A stretch of DNA of 64,000 bases from Bactrocera neohumeralis (taxonomy: Eukaryota; Arthropoda; Insecta; Diptera; Tephritidae): the NCBI RefSeq assembly GCF_024586455.1, contig NW_026089623.1, positions 8,280,204-8,344,203 on the forward strand, written 5' to 3'. Position 1 is the first letter of the stretch. Each line of letters starts with the position of its first letter. The position numbers were made by a program, and so were the translations under genes. A model generated the notes under the pieces. The model did no database searches. It saw only the letters and a program-made list of their open reading frames with translations, and had not been told where the DNA came from. Positions 32,430-43,105 of this stretch are shown here, piece by piece.

Positions 32430-32990
32430 TTTAACTCTTGCAACGTGTTGCTACAGTTTTGTTCACCAAGCGGTTGTATCAATCACTTAAAACTAATCGA
32501 GCCAGATATAGGGTTATATATATATATACATATATAGTACATAGAAATGATCAGGATGACGAGACGAAGTGAAATTTCTGTGTATTTCGGATGAACGTGT
32601 TAGCTATAACTTGAGTGAAAAAAAAAAAATCTGTCCAAAATGATTAAATTGATTAAATAAAAAATTGGTTTAAGCTGATGGCTTAACCGCTAGTGCTATA
32701 TATATAAATTATAATTATATTATTCTTTGTATAAATTAATAATAATAATAATAATAATAACTTGAGTGAAAATTAAAATGTCTTGATGAAAATTAGTACA
32801 CATATTCCTTGGCACCATAAGAAGTTTAGTATTGTAGATTAGCGTAATTACACCACTCTATTAATCGAAAAGGTATAAAGTGTTATAACTCAGCCGTAAA
32901 TTAGGATTAAGAACTGAAATTTTGCACAGCGAATCACATTAAAGCGGTAAACATGTGGTTTTAAATTTTTTAAAAAGTGGGCAGTATAGT
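32430..32990 (-). repeat. Repeat A 3' half, with an AAT microsatellite
   Basis: The minus strand runs from the middle of repeat A to its terminal ACTGTAGCAACACGTTGCAA GAGTTA end at about 32430. It includes the CATCCTGATCATTTC block (32547-32562), a foreign insert with (AAT)n at about 32737-32762, and GGTGCCAAGGAATATGTGTA at 32797-32816. Noncoding. Confidence 0.65.
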
Positions 32991-32999
32991 ACAAGTGAA

Positions 33000-34215
33000 A
33001 GTCGTTTCTTCTTTTCGCTATTTGGGCCAATTCAATATACCAAGTGTAGCCAGGTCTTTTTTCACCTGATTTCTCCAACGGAGTGGAGGTATTTCTTTTC
33101 CTCTGCTGCCACCAGCGGGTACTGAATGGAAAACTTTCAAAGCTGGACTGTTTTCATCCAACCGAACAACATGACCTAGTCAACGCAGCCGCCGTATACC
33201 TCGTACAGCTCATAGTTCCATCGACTGTGGTATTCGCCGTTGCCAATGCGCAAAGAAACATAAATGTTCTGAAAAAACTTTCTCTCGATGATGTTATTGT
33301 CCATGTCTCCACATTATATATCAGGACGGGAATAATGAGGAACTTTCTTCGTCGAGAGAGGACTTTGCTTTTCATTTATCTACTCAGTTCAAAGTAATAC
33401 CTGTCGGCAAGAACGATTCCGCATTGGATTTCAAGGCTGATATTGCTGTTGGTGTTGATACTGGTACCTAAATAGAAGAAAATTATCTTCGACTTCGAAG
33501 TTATAACTGCCAACAATAACGTGTGACTGTTTGATTATGGCAGAAAAAATTTGTTGCCTTCTCCTCGTTTACAACCACACCTATTCATCTCGCTTCCTTA
33601 TCTATTCTGAAAAAAGCGTTTATTGAGGCCAATTATATCAATACCATCGGCATACGCCAGTTCCTGGCAGTTCCTTTCATGCTGCCGAAGGCAAGTTTAA
33701 AAACACGAAGAAATGTTGTATGTCAATCTTCCTTACACGAGTCTTTTCCAAGATTTGGGTCATGGTGAAAGCCACACTGACAAAAGATCCTATCAGTTTG
33801 TTGACTGTAGGCTTCAGTCTTCCACACACTATGCTGGACAGGACCTTAACGTGATTTGGTGTACAGCGGGGGGTACGTATCTTCGCTACAACAAGATAAT
33901 GGTCCGAGTCGTTGTTAGGTCCTCGGAGCGTACGCACATCAAGGAGGACACTGTGTACATGCCGTCCATCTATCATAATATGATCGATCTGGTTTTAAAC
34001 TTTTCGACCCAGACACAGCCATGCAGCTTGATAAATTGTCTTGTGCTGGAATCTGGTACTACAGACAACCATATTTCAGGACCCTGCTGAGTCGATCTGC
34101 CTCAAACCATCATGTGCGGATCCGAATCATAAACGTGATCCGAGCGTTCATGAAGAGCATCTTTGATCTTTGGTCATATCGGCTTCCTCTCTTTTAGCCG
34201 TGACCCTAGGCTAAA
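33000..34215 (-). mobile_element. RTE-like LINE, copy 3, with endonuclease fused to RT by deletion
   Basis: The left part (33000-33420) is the decayed C-terminal region. The middle (33560-33840) reads GRLKPTVNKLIGSFVSV and TQILEKTRVRKIDI of the reverse transcriptase. The right part (33840-34200) reads DVRTLRGPNNDSDHYLVVAK of the endonuclease. In the intact family about 250 codons separate these two blocks. Here they are joined in one frame (minus-strand 33976 to 33677), showing an internal deletion. Many stops elsewhere. Confidence 0.85.
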
Positions 34216-35195
34216 CACAGAACGGCCCTCATCCAATATACCCTAATTACTCATACACTTTATTTCCAATAGAAGTTAAACAATTAATTAAATATTTGTA
34301 CATATAAGTATGCTTTGGTGATAAGACATCATGTAAATGACTTCTAAGCAGATGTACTATTTTAAAAATACAACCTTGAATAGCTTCGTTTTGTTGAAAA
34401 CACTTTTTTTAAGTTTATATACACATATACATACCTACTTTCTTCACTGAGGTATGTTAAAGAAAAAATCCTCAGATTTCATTTAAATATCGAACATGTT
34501 GACCGACATAAAAGCTTTAAATTCAAATGGTAAGGAGGCTAAGGGTACTTTCGTTAAATATGCTGGAGAACATGTTTCCAAGCTATTTTATAAAGATAAC
34601 TCGAAAGAGTTTGCTGGAATAAAGAAAATCATTATTTATAGTATATGGTATTTTCGTAGACCAAATTCACACAGTTTCAGAAATAAACAGTAGCCTTTCA
34701 ATATTATGCAGTCACTTAATTTTGCAAAAATATCTTATATATCGCCCAATGTATATGGTATATAGTTAACCAGAAGTTTGAATTTCACATATTAGGTACA
34801 TATATAGAACTTCGAAGTATCTTCTGTAATTATGAGTAGATGTGCAATTAAAAAGTGAATTCGGAAAAACCTCTTTTACAATTAAAAGTTTGGGTAGTTT
34901 TACCTATACATACATAGTTACCAATAATTACTAAATTGTTCTTTTCTTATACCTGTGACGAATTTTTAGTGTCCAAATAATCTTCTAACTGCTTCCTTCA
35001 ATAAAATTCATGGCATTTGGAAAGAACAAAGTATAGCGAAAACCAACTTTAAGGGTATTATAACGAAATACGTTTCTACTTTTATCAGTAAGTTCTTGAA
35101 AGAAATGTTAAATGCTCCAACAATTAATTTTTTATTCTCTTACAATATTATAAATATAGAATAATGGGTTTGTTCATCTATGTTCTTAGCACCAC
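34216..35195. other. Unassigned intronic stretch
   Basis: AT-rich. A + strand frame at 34496-34693 starts with ATG and reads MLTDIKALNSNGKEAKGTF, but I do not recognise it and there is no supporting context. Nothing else is seen. Confidence 0.35.
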
Positions 35196-35199
35196 TTAA

Positions 35200-35769
35200 G
35201 GGGACAGTAGGGTAATCTGGCCTGTTTTTTGACATTTTTTTCATAGAAAGTTTCATTCTACAATAGAAAAAGTTCACATGTCATGAGATACATAAACAAT
35301 TTTTTTCGGATTTTTTTGTCGGCATCTGTCGGAGAAATGGCTTGATGAAAGGGATGCGTTTTTTAATTGGCGGACACGATTTCTCATGTTTGGATCATCT
35401 GAAACACAAAAAACCAAGTTTATTCTTAAAAATTACGTATTGTCCCTACTAGAATCATGAAAAAATGTTGATAAGTAAAGAAGTAATTAACGTTTTTTTT
35501 TTTAATTTTTCCCCATGTTTTTTTACATATGTAAATTTGGTCATAACATTGTCAATAAATTAGAAAAAATTATGAATCTAGTAGGGATGATAGCCAGGCG
35601 TTTTGTGAACGTTTAAAAAAAAATTAAGCAAATTGGTTGAGTAGTTCGACCGGAATCATGTCCGCCAGTTTAAAAAAGTGTGTTTTGGGAAAAACGCGTT
35701 TGAGTTTCAGTATAAGGAAAGAGAAAATGCAAAAAAAAATGTTTGAAAAAAGATTACCCTACTGACCCC
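35200..35769. mobile_element. MITE with TTAA target duplication
   Basis: Ends are GGGGACAGTAGGGTAATCTG and, inverted, GGGGTCAGTAGGGTAATCTT. TTAA is duplicated at 35196-35199 and 35770-35773. The length is 570 bp and it is noncoding, with long T and A runs. Internally, CTACTAGAATCATGAAAAAA at about 35447 and TTATGAATCTAGTAGGGATG at about 35570 form a second, inner inverted repeat. A decayed relative is at about 2600-3161. TTAA points to a piggyBac-type transposase, although the GGGG terminal sequence is unlike the usual CCC start. Confidence 0.8.
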
Positions 35770-36010
35770 TTAAAGCTAACTTTAATAGATATGGAGTCAT
35801 ATATGAATGTATAGTACATAAACGAGCATCATTCCGGTCTCTGTCTTCCCCAAGCTTAAAAAATTTAATTAAATTAAAACGATCAAAATTTGTGGAACTC
35901 AGTACCTCAGATGACTTTGAGACAAATACATATGTGGCCCAATAAAAATTTTTTTAAAATTCGTCTAACCATATCAGTAATATGTAGCACCTCTTACTGG
36001 TCCTATACCA

Positions 36011-36308
36011 AAACAAGTAAGGAAGGGCTAAGTTCTCGTGAAACCGAACATTACATACTCTTGCAATTTGCAAGGATTAAAGTTAGCTAATTACCTAACA
36101 AAACTGGACGTTGAATGCGAGAGTATCACTGAGAATTCATCCATTATTTCTGAATTTCATTAGGGATTCTTACATATTGACCGATAGATGCGGAAAAAAG
36201 TGAACTGAAAGTTCGGAAATATTTATGTTAGATAACATACTTGTATATGGGGGCTAAGAGAAATGTTGACCCGATTTTACCAATTTTTGGCATAAGTTAT
36301 AATCGGTA
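36011..36308 (+). repeat. Repeat A 5' fragment
   Basis: AAACAAGTAAGGAAGGGCTA at 36011, then AAACCGAACATTACATACTC and TTGCAATTTGCAAGGATTAA, then ATGTTGACCCGATTTTACCA at about 36264. It is cut at about 36308 where LINE sequence begins. The 230 bp before it (35774-36010) are unassigned. Confidence 0.75.
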
Positions 36309-36650
36309 GGTAGGTAGGATAGCACTGGCTGTGCAGTTTTGGTGCACCAGTCGTAGACCTTTTATATTTGCTGTCACGTTTCAATTCTCTTTCAAACCAT
36401 TTTGAAGTTTTGTGATAGGGCTGGGCATTCACAGATAAAGTGGAAAATTATTTCCTTGTTCTCTACTATTTCGCAGCCTCGGTAGATGTTGTTGTAGGGC
36501 ATACTCATTTTGGACGCATGTTCTCCAAATGGCCAGTGCCCTGTTATGGCAGCAGTTAGTCTGTATGTACTTTTTCTGGACCTATTTAATAAGTTTCTTT
36601 TGGCTACTATTTAAATCGTTGGTTTTAGCCACCACTTACATCGGCGCTAG
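36309..36650 (-). pseudogene. LINE 3' end (region after RNase H)
   Basis: The minus strand reads SRKSTYRLTAAITGHWPFGE, HASKMSMPYNNIYRGCEIVE and NKEIIFHFICECPALSQNF, then stops. The (L)TGH-x7-H-x8-C block followed by E-x3-HF-x-CECPAL is the Cys/His tail of LINEs of the jockey/R1/LOA type. It lies on the far side of the BEL element from a minus-strand LINE at 41448-43105 that lacks exactly this part, so the two may be one copy. Confidence 0.75.
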
Positions 36651-37101
36651 GTCTTTCCGCACAAATTATTTAAAAATAGAATTTGATAAAAAAAAACACA
36701 GCCTGTTCACCAACAACTAATTAAAAGCAAAACACAGTACGTTTGGGGTTTTTTTTTTCTTTTGGTTTTTTTTTTCGATTTTATTGTCTTTTATTCACTG
36801 CCACTGCACTTTTGTAGACACTTCGATATAAAAAACAATTGACGCTGCGGGATACGTTCGTTCGGTCCGAGATCAACGAAAAAAAGGGAAAATCGTCCTC
36901 CGGAGCGGTCGGTTTTGATGGTTTGATAGTGTAGAGTTGTGGTGTGATGTCAGCATGTGTGGTATATTCGTGTGTAGTAGTGTGTGGTGTCTTCATTTGT
37001 GAATCGCGTTAGTGTGGTGTGTTGTCGTGTGGTTGTTCAGTGTCGGATGTTTAGAGGGGAAAGCTAACTCATCTAGCCATCCCGGCCCCCCTAGGCGAAT
37101 A

Positions 37102-37692
37102 TTAGCCTAGCAGTCGCTGTAATTGCTGCAGCGTGGCAACAAGGCTGCTAAGACAAGTGGAGCGACGATTTGTTGTACGATGTTGCCGGCGCCGCGGGGA
37201 TGCCTCATTTCGCCTTGCTCGGGACGATGGAGGAGCAACTAGCTTTCGGTGCCGACTGGGCTGCTGTGACCGGTTCGTGGCAAGCTGTCGCGCTACAGGC
37301 CGTTTTGGGGTCCGATGCAGCATGGTGTGGTGCGGCCTATTGCACAGTTGGCATAGGGTCACTGATGTGCACTCCTGTGTAGTATGTACCGTTGCCAAGC
37401 AGTTCAGGCAGTGCCCGAGAGCTTGAGCAACCTTCTGCCGTTGCATGGGCTGCATGCTGCGGAAAATGCTACCGTGTTGTAGCCGGTTTGGGCGCCGACA
37501 TAGGGGACATCGGCTGCGCTGAGGTTCTGCTACGGGTGTTGAGGACGGTGGTAGTGGTCGCGTGCCACTACGAGGAGCGGTAGCATTGGCGGTTGCCGCT
37601 GGAGTTCGAGGCGTTGGAGTTGCCACAGGGCGCGGCACGGTTATGGTTGACCTTACCGTTGGCGTTGGCACAGTTGGCATATCCACATCCAT
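37102..37692 (-). CDS. BEL downstream ORF with gag-like double zinc knuckle
   Basis: About 197 residues beginning MDVDMPTVPTPTVRSTITVP. The second BEL copy has an equivalent ORF starting MDADMPTAPTPTIHSAITVP, which supports this Met. After a Pro/Thr-rich stretch comes a Cys/His module: CPLCRRPNRLQHGSIFRSM, then GHCLNCLATVHTTQECTSVT and LCQLCNRPHHTMLHR. That C-x2-C, C-x2-C-x4-H-x4-C and C-x2-C-x3-H-H order matches the nucleocapsid-like knuckles that normally end BEL/Pao gag just before protease. Here it lies about 340 bp downstream of integrase. The C-terminus is Arg/Ser-rich. The role is unknown; an accessory RNA- or DNA-binding protein is an inference. Confidence 0.7.
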   Translation of the reverse strand: MDVDMPTVPTPTVRSTITVPRPVATPTPRTPAATANATAPRSGTRPLPPSSTPVAEPQRSRCPLCRRPNRLQHGSIFRSMQPMQRQKVAQALGHCLNCLATVHTTQECTSVTLCQLCNRPHHTMLHRTPKRPVARQLATNRSQQPSRHRKLVAPPSSRARRNEASPRRRQHRTTNRRSTCLSSLVATLQQLQRLLG

Positions 37693-38032
37693 TGTAATCT
37701 GTGTGAGAGGGGTAATGTGGTTATAAATGTATGTCATTAAAATGTGCATGGCGATTGTGCCACGTTATGTGGCATGAAAGGGTCGTCACGTAGATCGACC
37801 ATTGCGTTAGGTTTCGAAATAGTTTAAGCGAGTTTCTTATTTGTGGGTTTATTACGTCGGGTTTTTGATTATTTAATTTGCGTTACGATAGTATCGGCGG
37901 TTTTTTCGTTATTTGCGGTTTCGTCAATGTGTGGTAGAAAACATAGTTTCACGAGCGGTCTTGTTAATATACCGTTTTGAGTGCGGAGATCTACAACTCG
38001 TACATGACCGTCGGAACCGTAGTATAGGTTTT

Positions 38033-39295
38033 CTATGCGACCAAGCCGCCATTCGGTGGGGGTAGACAGTCATCATGGATGATGACACAATCTCCAAGCT
38101 TTGGCGCCTTTTCTGGACTCTTCCACCTGTACCTTTTATGAAGGTCCTTTATATATTCTTCCTTCCATCGGCGGCTGAAATCGTGATGGAGAATTTTTAT
38201 TCTCTCCCATTGATTTAATAAGGATAGCGACCCCACGCCTGGCTCAGGTGTGGCCAGAATGGGTGCTCCTTTGAGAAAATGCCCTGGTGTTAGGGCTGTG
38301 AAGTCAGAGGGATCTTGCGAGAGGGTTGTGAGTGGCCGTGAATTGAGAACGGATTCAATTCGCACTAACAGTGTGGTGAACTGTTCATAGTTAAATTTGT
38401 AGTTTCCAGCTACTTTTTTGAAGTGGGATTTAAAGCTTTTTACTGCTGATTCCCATAAACCACCCATATGAGGAGCGCTTGGGGGGATAAATTGCCAGTT
38501 AATACCTTGAGGAGCATACCTTTGTACAATCTCTGGTGAGACTTGTTTGATAAAATCCACAAACTCCTTTTCAGTGGCTCTTTGGGCTCCAATGAAGGTT
38601 TTACCATTATCGCTCATCAGTTTTGATGGGAAGCCTCGTCGTCCGACGAAGCGAGCGAATGCCGCGAGAAAAGCCTCCTTTGTCAGATTCGTACACAGCT
38701 CTAGGTGCACTGCTTTTGTCGTAAAACAGACAAAGACAGCCACATAGCCTTTCATTATAGTGGGGGACCTTAGCATGAACGCCTTTATCTGAAAAGGCCC
38801 AGCAAGGTCGACACCTGTAACTGTGAAAGGCAGAGCGAAGTTGCAGCGTTCCGGCGGAAGTGCTGCCATAATCTGTGTTCGCAACTTCTGCTTGTGCATA
38901 GTGCAGATCTTGCACATGAAAATGCATTTCTTTATTTGGGGCTTAAGGCGGGGAATATAAAACTCTTGACGGACTATATGCTGCATTAGGCGATGTTCAG
39001 CGTGAAGAATGAGTAAGTGGATATAATTGAGGAGTAATGTGGCAAGTTGGGATTTCTCTGCTATAATTAGAGGGTGGCGTTCGTTGTACGTCAGGCTTGA
39101 GTTAGCAAGCCTACCATTCGCACGAAGCAGACCTTTTGTGTTCAAGAATGGGTTAAGAACCAAGATTGAACTCCTTTTATCAATGGGTTTTGATTCTCTT
39201 AATAAGGAGATATCGCGGCTGAAGTAGCGCATTTGGGTGAATGCGATTAGTGCGACCTTTGCCTTTTGGAGTTCTAGATAGTTAGCGTTTCGCAT
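38033..39295 (-). pseudogene. BEL pol: integrase
   Basis: 420 codons without a stop. It has the zinc-binding HHCC region (HAEHRLMQHIVRQEFYIPRL, then CIFMCKICTMHKQ), PFTVTGVDLAGPFQIKAFML with the first catalytic Asp, MSDNGKTFIGAQRATEKEFV with the second Asp, and PPSAPHMGGLWESAVKSFKS with the catalytic Glu. A C-terminal W-x-R and LGD-VI-x-DD region follows (WKSPEKAPKLGDCVIIHDDC) and ends NGGLVA. D-D-E is intact. This is the best preserved pol domain in the window. Confidence 0.92.
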
Positions 39296-40147
39296 TGGTT
39301 AGATTCTGGGTGAATTCCCTTAATTTTATTTTTGAGTCGCTCTACGAACTTCAGCATGTAGGCGATAACTCGAAGGGCACGAAGGAACGATGAAAATCGC
39401 CCAAGGATGTCATTATCATCCAATGTTGCGTGAAAGCAGTCAATTTTTCGACTTTCTGGGGCATTTATATTGCGTATGGGCGATTTTGGCCAAGAAACGG
39501 GAGATTCTGTTAACCATCGGGGGCCATTCCACCAGAGGGTGGTGGTGACAAGGTGCAGCGGCTTACACCCTCTTGTACCTAAATCGACAGAATTGTCAGC
39601 ACTGGCTACGTGTCGCCAAGTGGCTGACCCCACTAGGTCAAGTATTTGTGACGTACGATTAGAAATGTACGTTTTCCATGCGTGTGGTGGTTTTTCCAAC
39701 CAGGCTAGAACGATTTCAGAATCGGACCAGAGATGCAATCTGTATTTCTTCATCTTTAAGTGGGTCTGCACCATGGAAACCAATTTTGCGAGTAGTAGGG
39801 CGCCACAGAGCTCAAGTCGAGGTAGACTTAGCGTTTTTAGAGGAGCCACCTTAGCTTTAGCTACTAATAAGTGGCTTGTGGTTGCGTTATCGCTTTGTGT
39901 GCGCACATATAAAGTGGCACAGTATGCCTTCTCAGAGGCGTCACAGAAGCCGTGTAATTCGACTTTGTGTTCGGGGGAATAGTTTACCTACCGTGGGATT
40001 TGTATCTGTGAGATATCGTTTAGATTGCTCGCGAACTGTGACCACTTTTCTAAACGAAGTGGTTTTACTTGTTCGTCTCAGTCGGTCCCATCTAGCCATA
40101 ATTTTTTTATCAAGATTTTCGCTTGTATCATAATTGGCGAAAGCCAT
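39274..40147 (-). pseudogene. BEL pol: connection and RNase H (A17-associated) region
   Basis: Two frames. The first (39941-40147) reads ENLDKKIMARWDRLRRTSKT and ends at a frameshift at about 39940. The second (39274-39906) reads TLSLPRLELCGALLLAKLVS, RLHLWSDSEIVLAWLEKPPH, WKTYISNRTSQILDLVGSAT and WRHVASADNSVDLGTRGCKP. The LPRLEL-x-GA and WSDSxIVLAWL blocks are the RNase H part of Pao pol. WRHVxSxDNxxDxxTRG is the adjoining conserved block. Confidence 0.88.
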
Positions 40148-40257
40148 CCTGCGGGGTCGAAAAGTTTCGCCACAGAGGATAGAATTTGGCGTTTTGTAAT
40201 GGCGGATAATGCAGATATTGACTCGGTAGTGTATGAAAACAGGTCAGATATCGCATT

Positions 40258-40692
40258 TCATTGAATCCCCAGAGTCTTTTTTGTACTTTCCTTTTCGAAT
40301 TTAAGGAAAGTAGTGTCCAACAAGTTTTCTTTCGGTATGTGTTTTACTATATCTGAATGATTTGCAGTAATCTTTTTCAGTGGAAACCCTGCGGTTTTAA
40401 GGGCTCTTATAACATGTGATAAGGATTCGTATGCTTGTGGAAGACTGTGACTTCCAGACAAAATGTGGTCAACATACGTTTGCGTTTCTAACACCTGGGT
40501 TGCCAGAAAGAATTCTGACTTGGTGTTTTCTGCCAATTCGTGCAGTGTCCGAATGGCTAAGTATGGGGCACAGTTGACGCCAAAGGTAACTGTTTTTAAC
40601 TTAAAGTCGCGTAGTGGACTAGTGGGGGATTTTCTGAAAATAATTCTTTGAAAATCTTGATAGTCTTTATGTACGACTATTTGTCTATACAT
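40258..40692 (-). pseudogene. BEL pol: reverse transcriptase palm with damaged active site
   Basis: Reads MYRQIVVHKDYQDFQRIIFR, FGVNCAPYLAIRTLHELAEN and LETQTYVDHILSGSHSLPQA. The catalytic YVDD box reads YVDH, so the second Asp is lost. The fragment ends where the next frame takes over near 40260. The active-site change would abolish polymerisation even without the frameshifts. Confidence 0.88.
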
Positions 40693-41447
40693 TTTCTCGA
40701 CGTCCCCGTTGAAGACGTATTTGAAGATACGCCCAATTTAAGATAAGCAACATTAGGTCTGGCTGAAGCGTGGGTCCCGTAAATAAAGTGTTATTTAGGG
40801 AATTTCCTGAACTAGTGGATTTTGACGCATTGAAGACAACTCTTACCTTTGTGGTTTTTTTGTCTGGCTTTACTACTGCATGATGTGGCAAATAAAACGA
40901 GTAGTATTTACTTTGTATGATTTTTTCGCCAGCGCTGACTTCCTCCATATGGTCTAAAAGGAGGTATTCTTCTACGACCCTATCATATTCTGGTTTCAGC
41001 TCGCCTTTTTTAAGTAGGTTTTTTTTCATACCTAAAAATTGTTGGATAGCAGCGGTGCGGGAATGACCTAAGGCGAGTGTGCGGGGAAATTCTGGCTTTA
41101 GTGGTAGTCGTACGACGTACCGGCCATCTACTGATCGAGTAGTTGTGGTTTTATAAAAATCCTCACAATACCGATCTTCAGGGGTTGTGATTGATACGGG
41201 GGGGAGTTCTTCTAACTCCCAAAATTTTCTTAATTGCGTATTGAGGTATTCGTTGGAGATTTCCTCAACTTGACTTGTCATCGTGGCATTTGGTTCCGCA
41301 ACTAGTCCACTTAGGACTCATCCTCAAATGGTATTTTGCGCCAGAAGTGTTTTTGTGATTTTCTCAATACCTTCGAGTATTATCTGTGGTATGAGATCGC
41401 TTCCTAATAGAAGATCTATTTGAGCGGGAGTGTTGCAGTTGGGGTCT
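40685..41447 (-). pseudogene. BEL pol: protease end and N-terminal reverse transcriptase
   Basis: Starts inside the aspartic protease (QIDLLLGSDLIPQIILEGIE, then a stop where the conserved LAQNT-x-GW-x-LSG block reads LLAQNTIWG). It then reads the Pao-type linker EEISNEYLNTQLRKFWELEE, RYVVRLPLKPEF, YYSFYLPHHAVVKPDKKTTK and VRVVFNASKSTSSGNSLNNT, then LFTGPTLQPDLMLLILNWAY. These are the first reverse transcriptase blocks of the Pao family. A frameshift near 40690 leads to the next fragment. Confidence 0.88.
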
Positions 41448-43105
41448 GCTGTAGTCTGATTTATTAATGTTGAGTTGGTTTAGGATATTACTATGTCCAT
41501 AGTTCTGCTGATTCCAACCACCCAATTCTTTTATTCTTATTGCAGAACATGCTGCTATTTTGTGAGTAAAGATGTCTATGGGTAGTTGATGCAAGACCAC
41601 ATTAAGCGCATCAGTCGGACATAACTTGATTGCACCAATAACACCTGCACATGCTGCTCTTTGTAATTTAATTTCTTGATATTGTATTGTTTCTTTAGAG
41701 CAGGCCACCATACCAGAATTCCATATGTAAGTATAGGTCTTATGACAGCCGTAAACATGATTACATATATTAGGCTTAAGGTCCCAATTCTTGCTGACGA
41801 TTCTCTTGCAAGTGTATTGTAGTGTAGGCCATATATGCTTTATTTATTCTTTTTTCTATGTTTATTTTGCTGAGAGAGATAGAGAAAGTGTTGTACCGTT
41901 TAGTACGGGAAGTAGAAATTGGGGGATTTGGGTTCTCCTTGTGAATAGCATCATTTCTGTTTTATTAGTGTTAACACCTAGTTTATTGTTCTTAGCCCAT
42001 AGGTTTAACCAGCGTAGTGCTCTTTCTATAATCTCACTGACTATTGAAGGGAGCATGCCTGATACCAACAACACTATATCGTCTGCATATGCTACTGTTT
42101 TCACCCCTCCGCCATTTAGTTGGAGTAGTATTTCGTTCAGCGCTAAACCCTCTAGAAGCGGCAAAAAGGGTGCGGGGTTTACAGGTCTAAAATTCTTGGC
42201 ATTATCATGTGTACTTCTGCCTGGTTTTGGTAGGAGCGGAACTTTAATTCTTTTCCAACTTCTTGGGTTGTAAGACAGTTGAATGCTTGCTTTGTTTTGT
42301 TTGTTTTTTAGGCCTTACGACCATTGGTTCTTCTAGCCTTTGCAGCATTATGGGCATAATCCCATCTGGACCTGCCGCTTTGAATGGTGAGTAACTATTC
42401 ATGGCATATTTTATTTAACTTTTGTCAACTATTAGGCCTAGATAATCAGCTGCGTTAGCCGGTGGTTCTAGTTAAACCTCCGTTATAGGCGTTTGTTGAC
42501 TCCCAGGGAAATGCGTTTTAATAAGTACCTCGATAGATATCCAAGCAATTCCTTCCGCCTTAATGTAGACAGTATTGGAATGTTCTTTGGATAGCATTTT
42601 ACTCAGCCTTGCGTACTCTCTACAACTTTCTATCGATGTGCAGAAAGATCGCCATGAGTCAGTTTTAGCTTTCCTGACTGCTTCATTGTATTTTTTCATG
42701 ATATCTTTGTATGGTTGCCATTGAAAGCCTTTCTTAGTTTTGTTCTCAATTTCTTAAGCTCACTGTTTCACCAAGGAAGAGGCTATCTCTTTTTCAGAAC
42801 TGTTAGCGGAGAGAATTTATTGAAAGTTGTTGTTAAGATTTTTTCCAACTTATCCACTTCTATGTCGAGTTCTTGAGGATTACTGATACTATTATTGCCT
42901 CCTTTTTCAAGGCATTTTGTTGTTATTCTAGTAAACTTTTCCCATGCTGCTCTTCTAAGGTTTCGATATTCGAGAGGAACTGAATTTCTTGCGAATGCTG
43001 AAGACTATCTAGGAGTGATCCAGTGTATTTTGTTTGGTGCTCATGACAGTTTTGCCGCTGCTGTAACTACCGATGTACTGTGGCTGGTACGTCTGGTAGT
43101 ACTCT
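41448..43105 (-). pseudogene. R1/LOA-type LINE remnant
   Basis: The minus strand reads, from right to left, a decayed linker (WNSELKKLRTKLRKAF at about 42710-42760, and KKYNEAVRKAKTDSWRSFC at about 42640-42700), then the reverse transcriptase palm KTVAYADDIVLLVSGMLPSI (about 42042-42101) and WAKNNKLGVNTNKTEMMLF. After these come FTAVIRPILTYGILVWW and a thumb region with ACAGVIGAIKLCPTDALNVV. YADD is intact but frames are broken. The first RT blocks are deleted at about 42230-42470. It ends at about 41448 against the truncated BEL. Its expected RNase H and Cys/His tail may be the fragment at 36309-36650. Confidence 0.82.

Larger units (their letters stand above)
36731..41447 (-). mobile_element. 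BEL/Pao LTR retrotransposon, copy 1 (5' truncated)
   Basis: Minus-strand pol in the order protease end, reverse transcriptase, RNase H, integrase, followed by a separate downstream ORF with a gag-like zinc knuckle. Gag and the start of the protease are missing: the element begins at about 41447 directly against LINE sequence. No complete LTR was identified; 36731-37090 is the likely 3' untranslated or LTR part, GT-rich on the plus strand. Several frameshifts and one catalytic substitution make it inactive. Compared with copy 2 (49400-50900), this copy is better preserved. Confidence 0.9.

Noticed and set aside
34496..34693. ATG-started 65-codon frame
   Set aside because: No recognisable domain, no splice or promoter context, AT-rich surroundings.
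37133..37583. Long + strand frames in the GC-rich patch
   Set aside because: Antisense shadows of the BEL downstream ORF, whose start and Cys/His pattern are conserved in copy 2.
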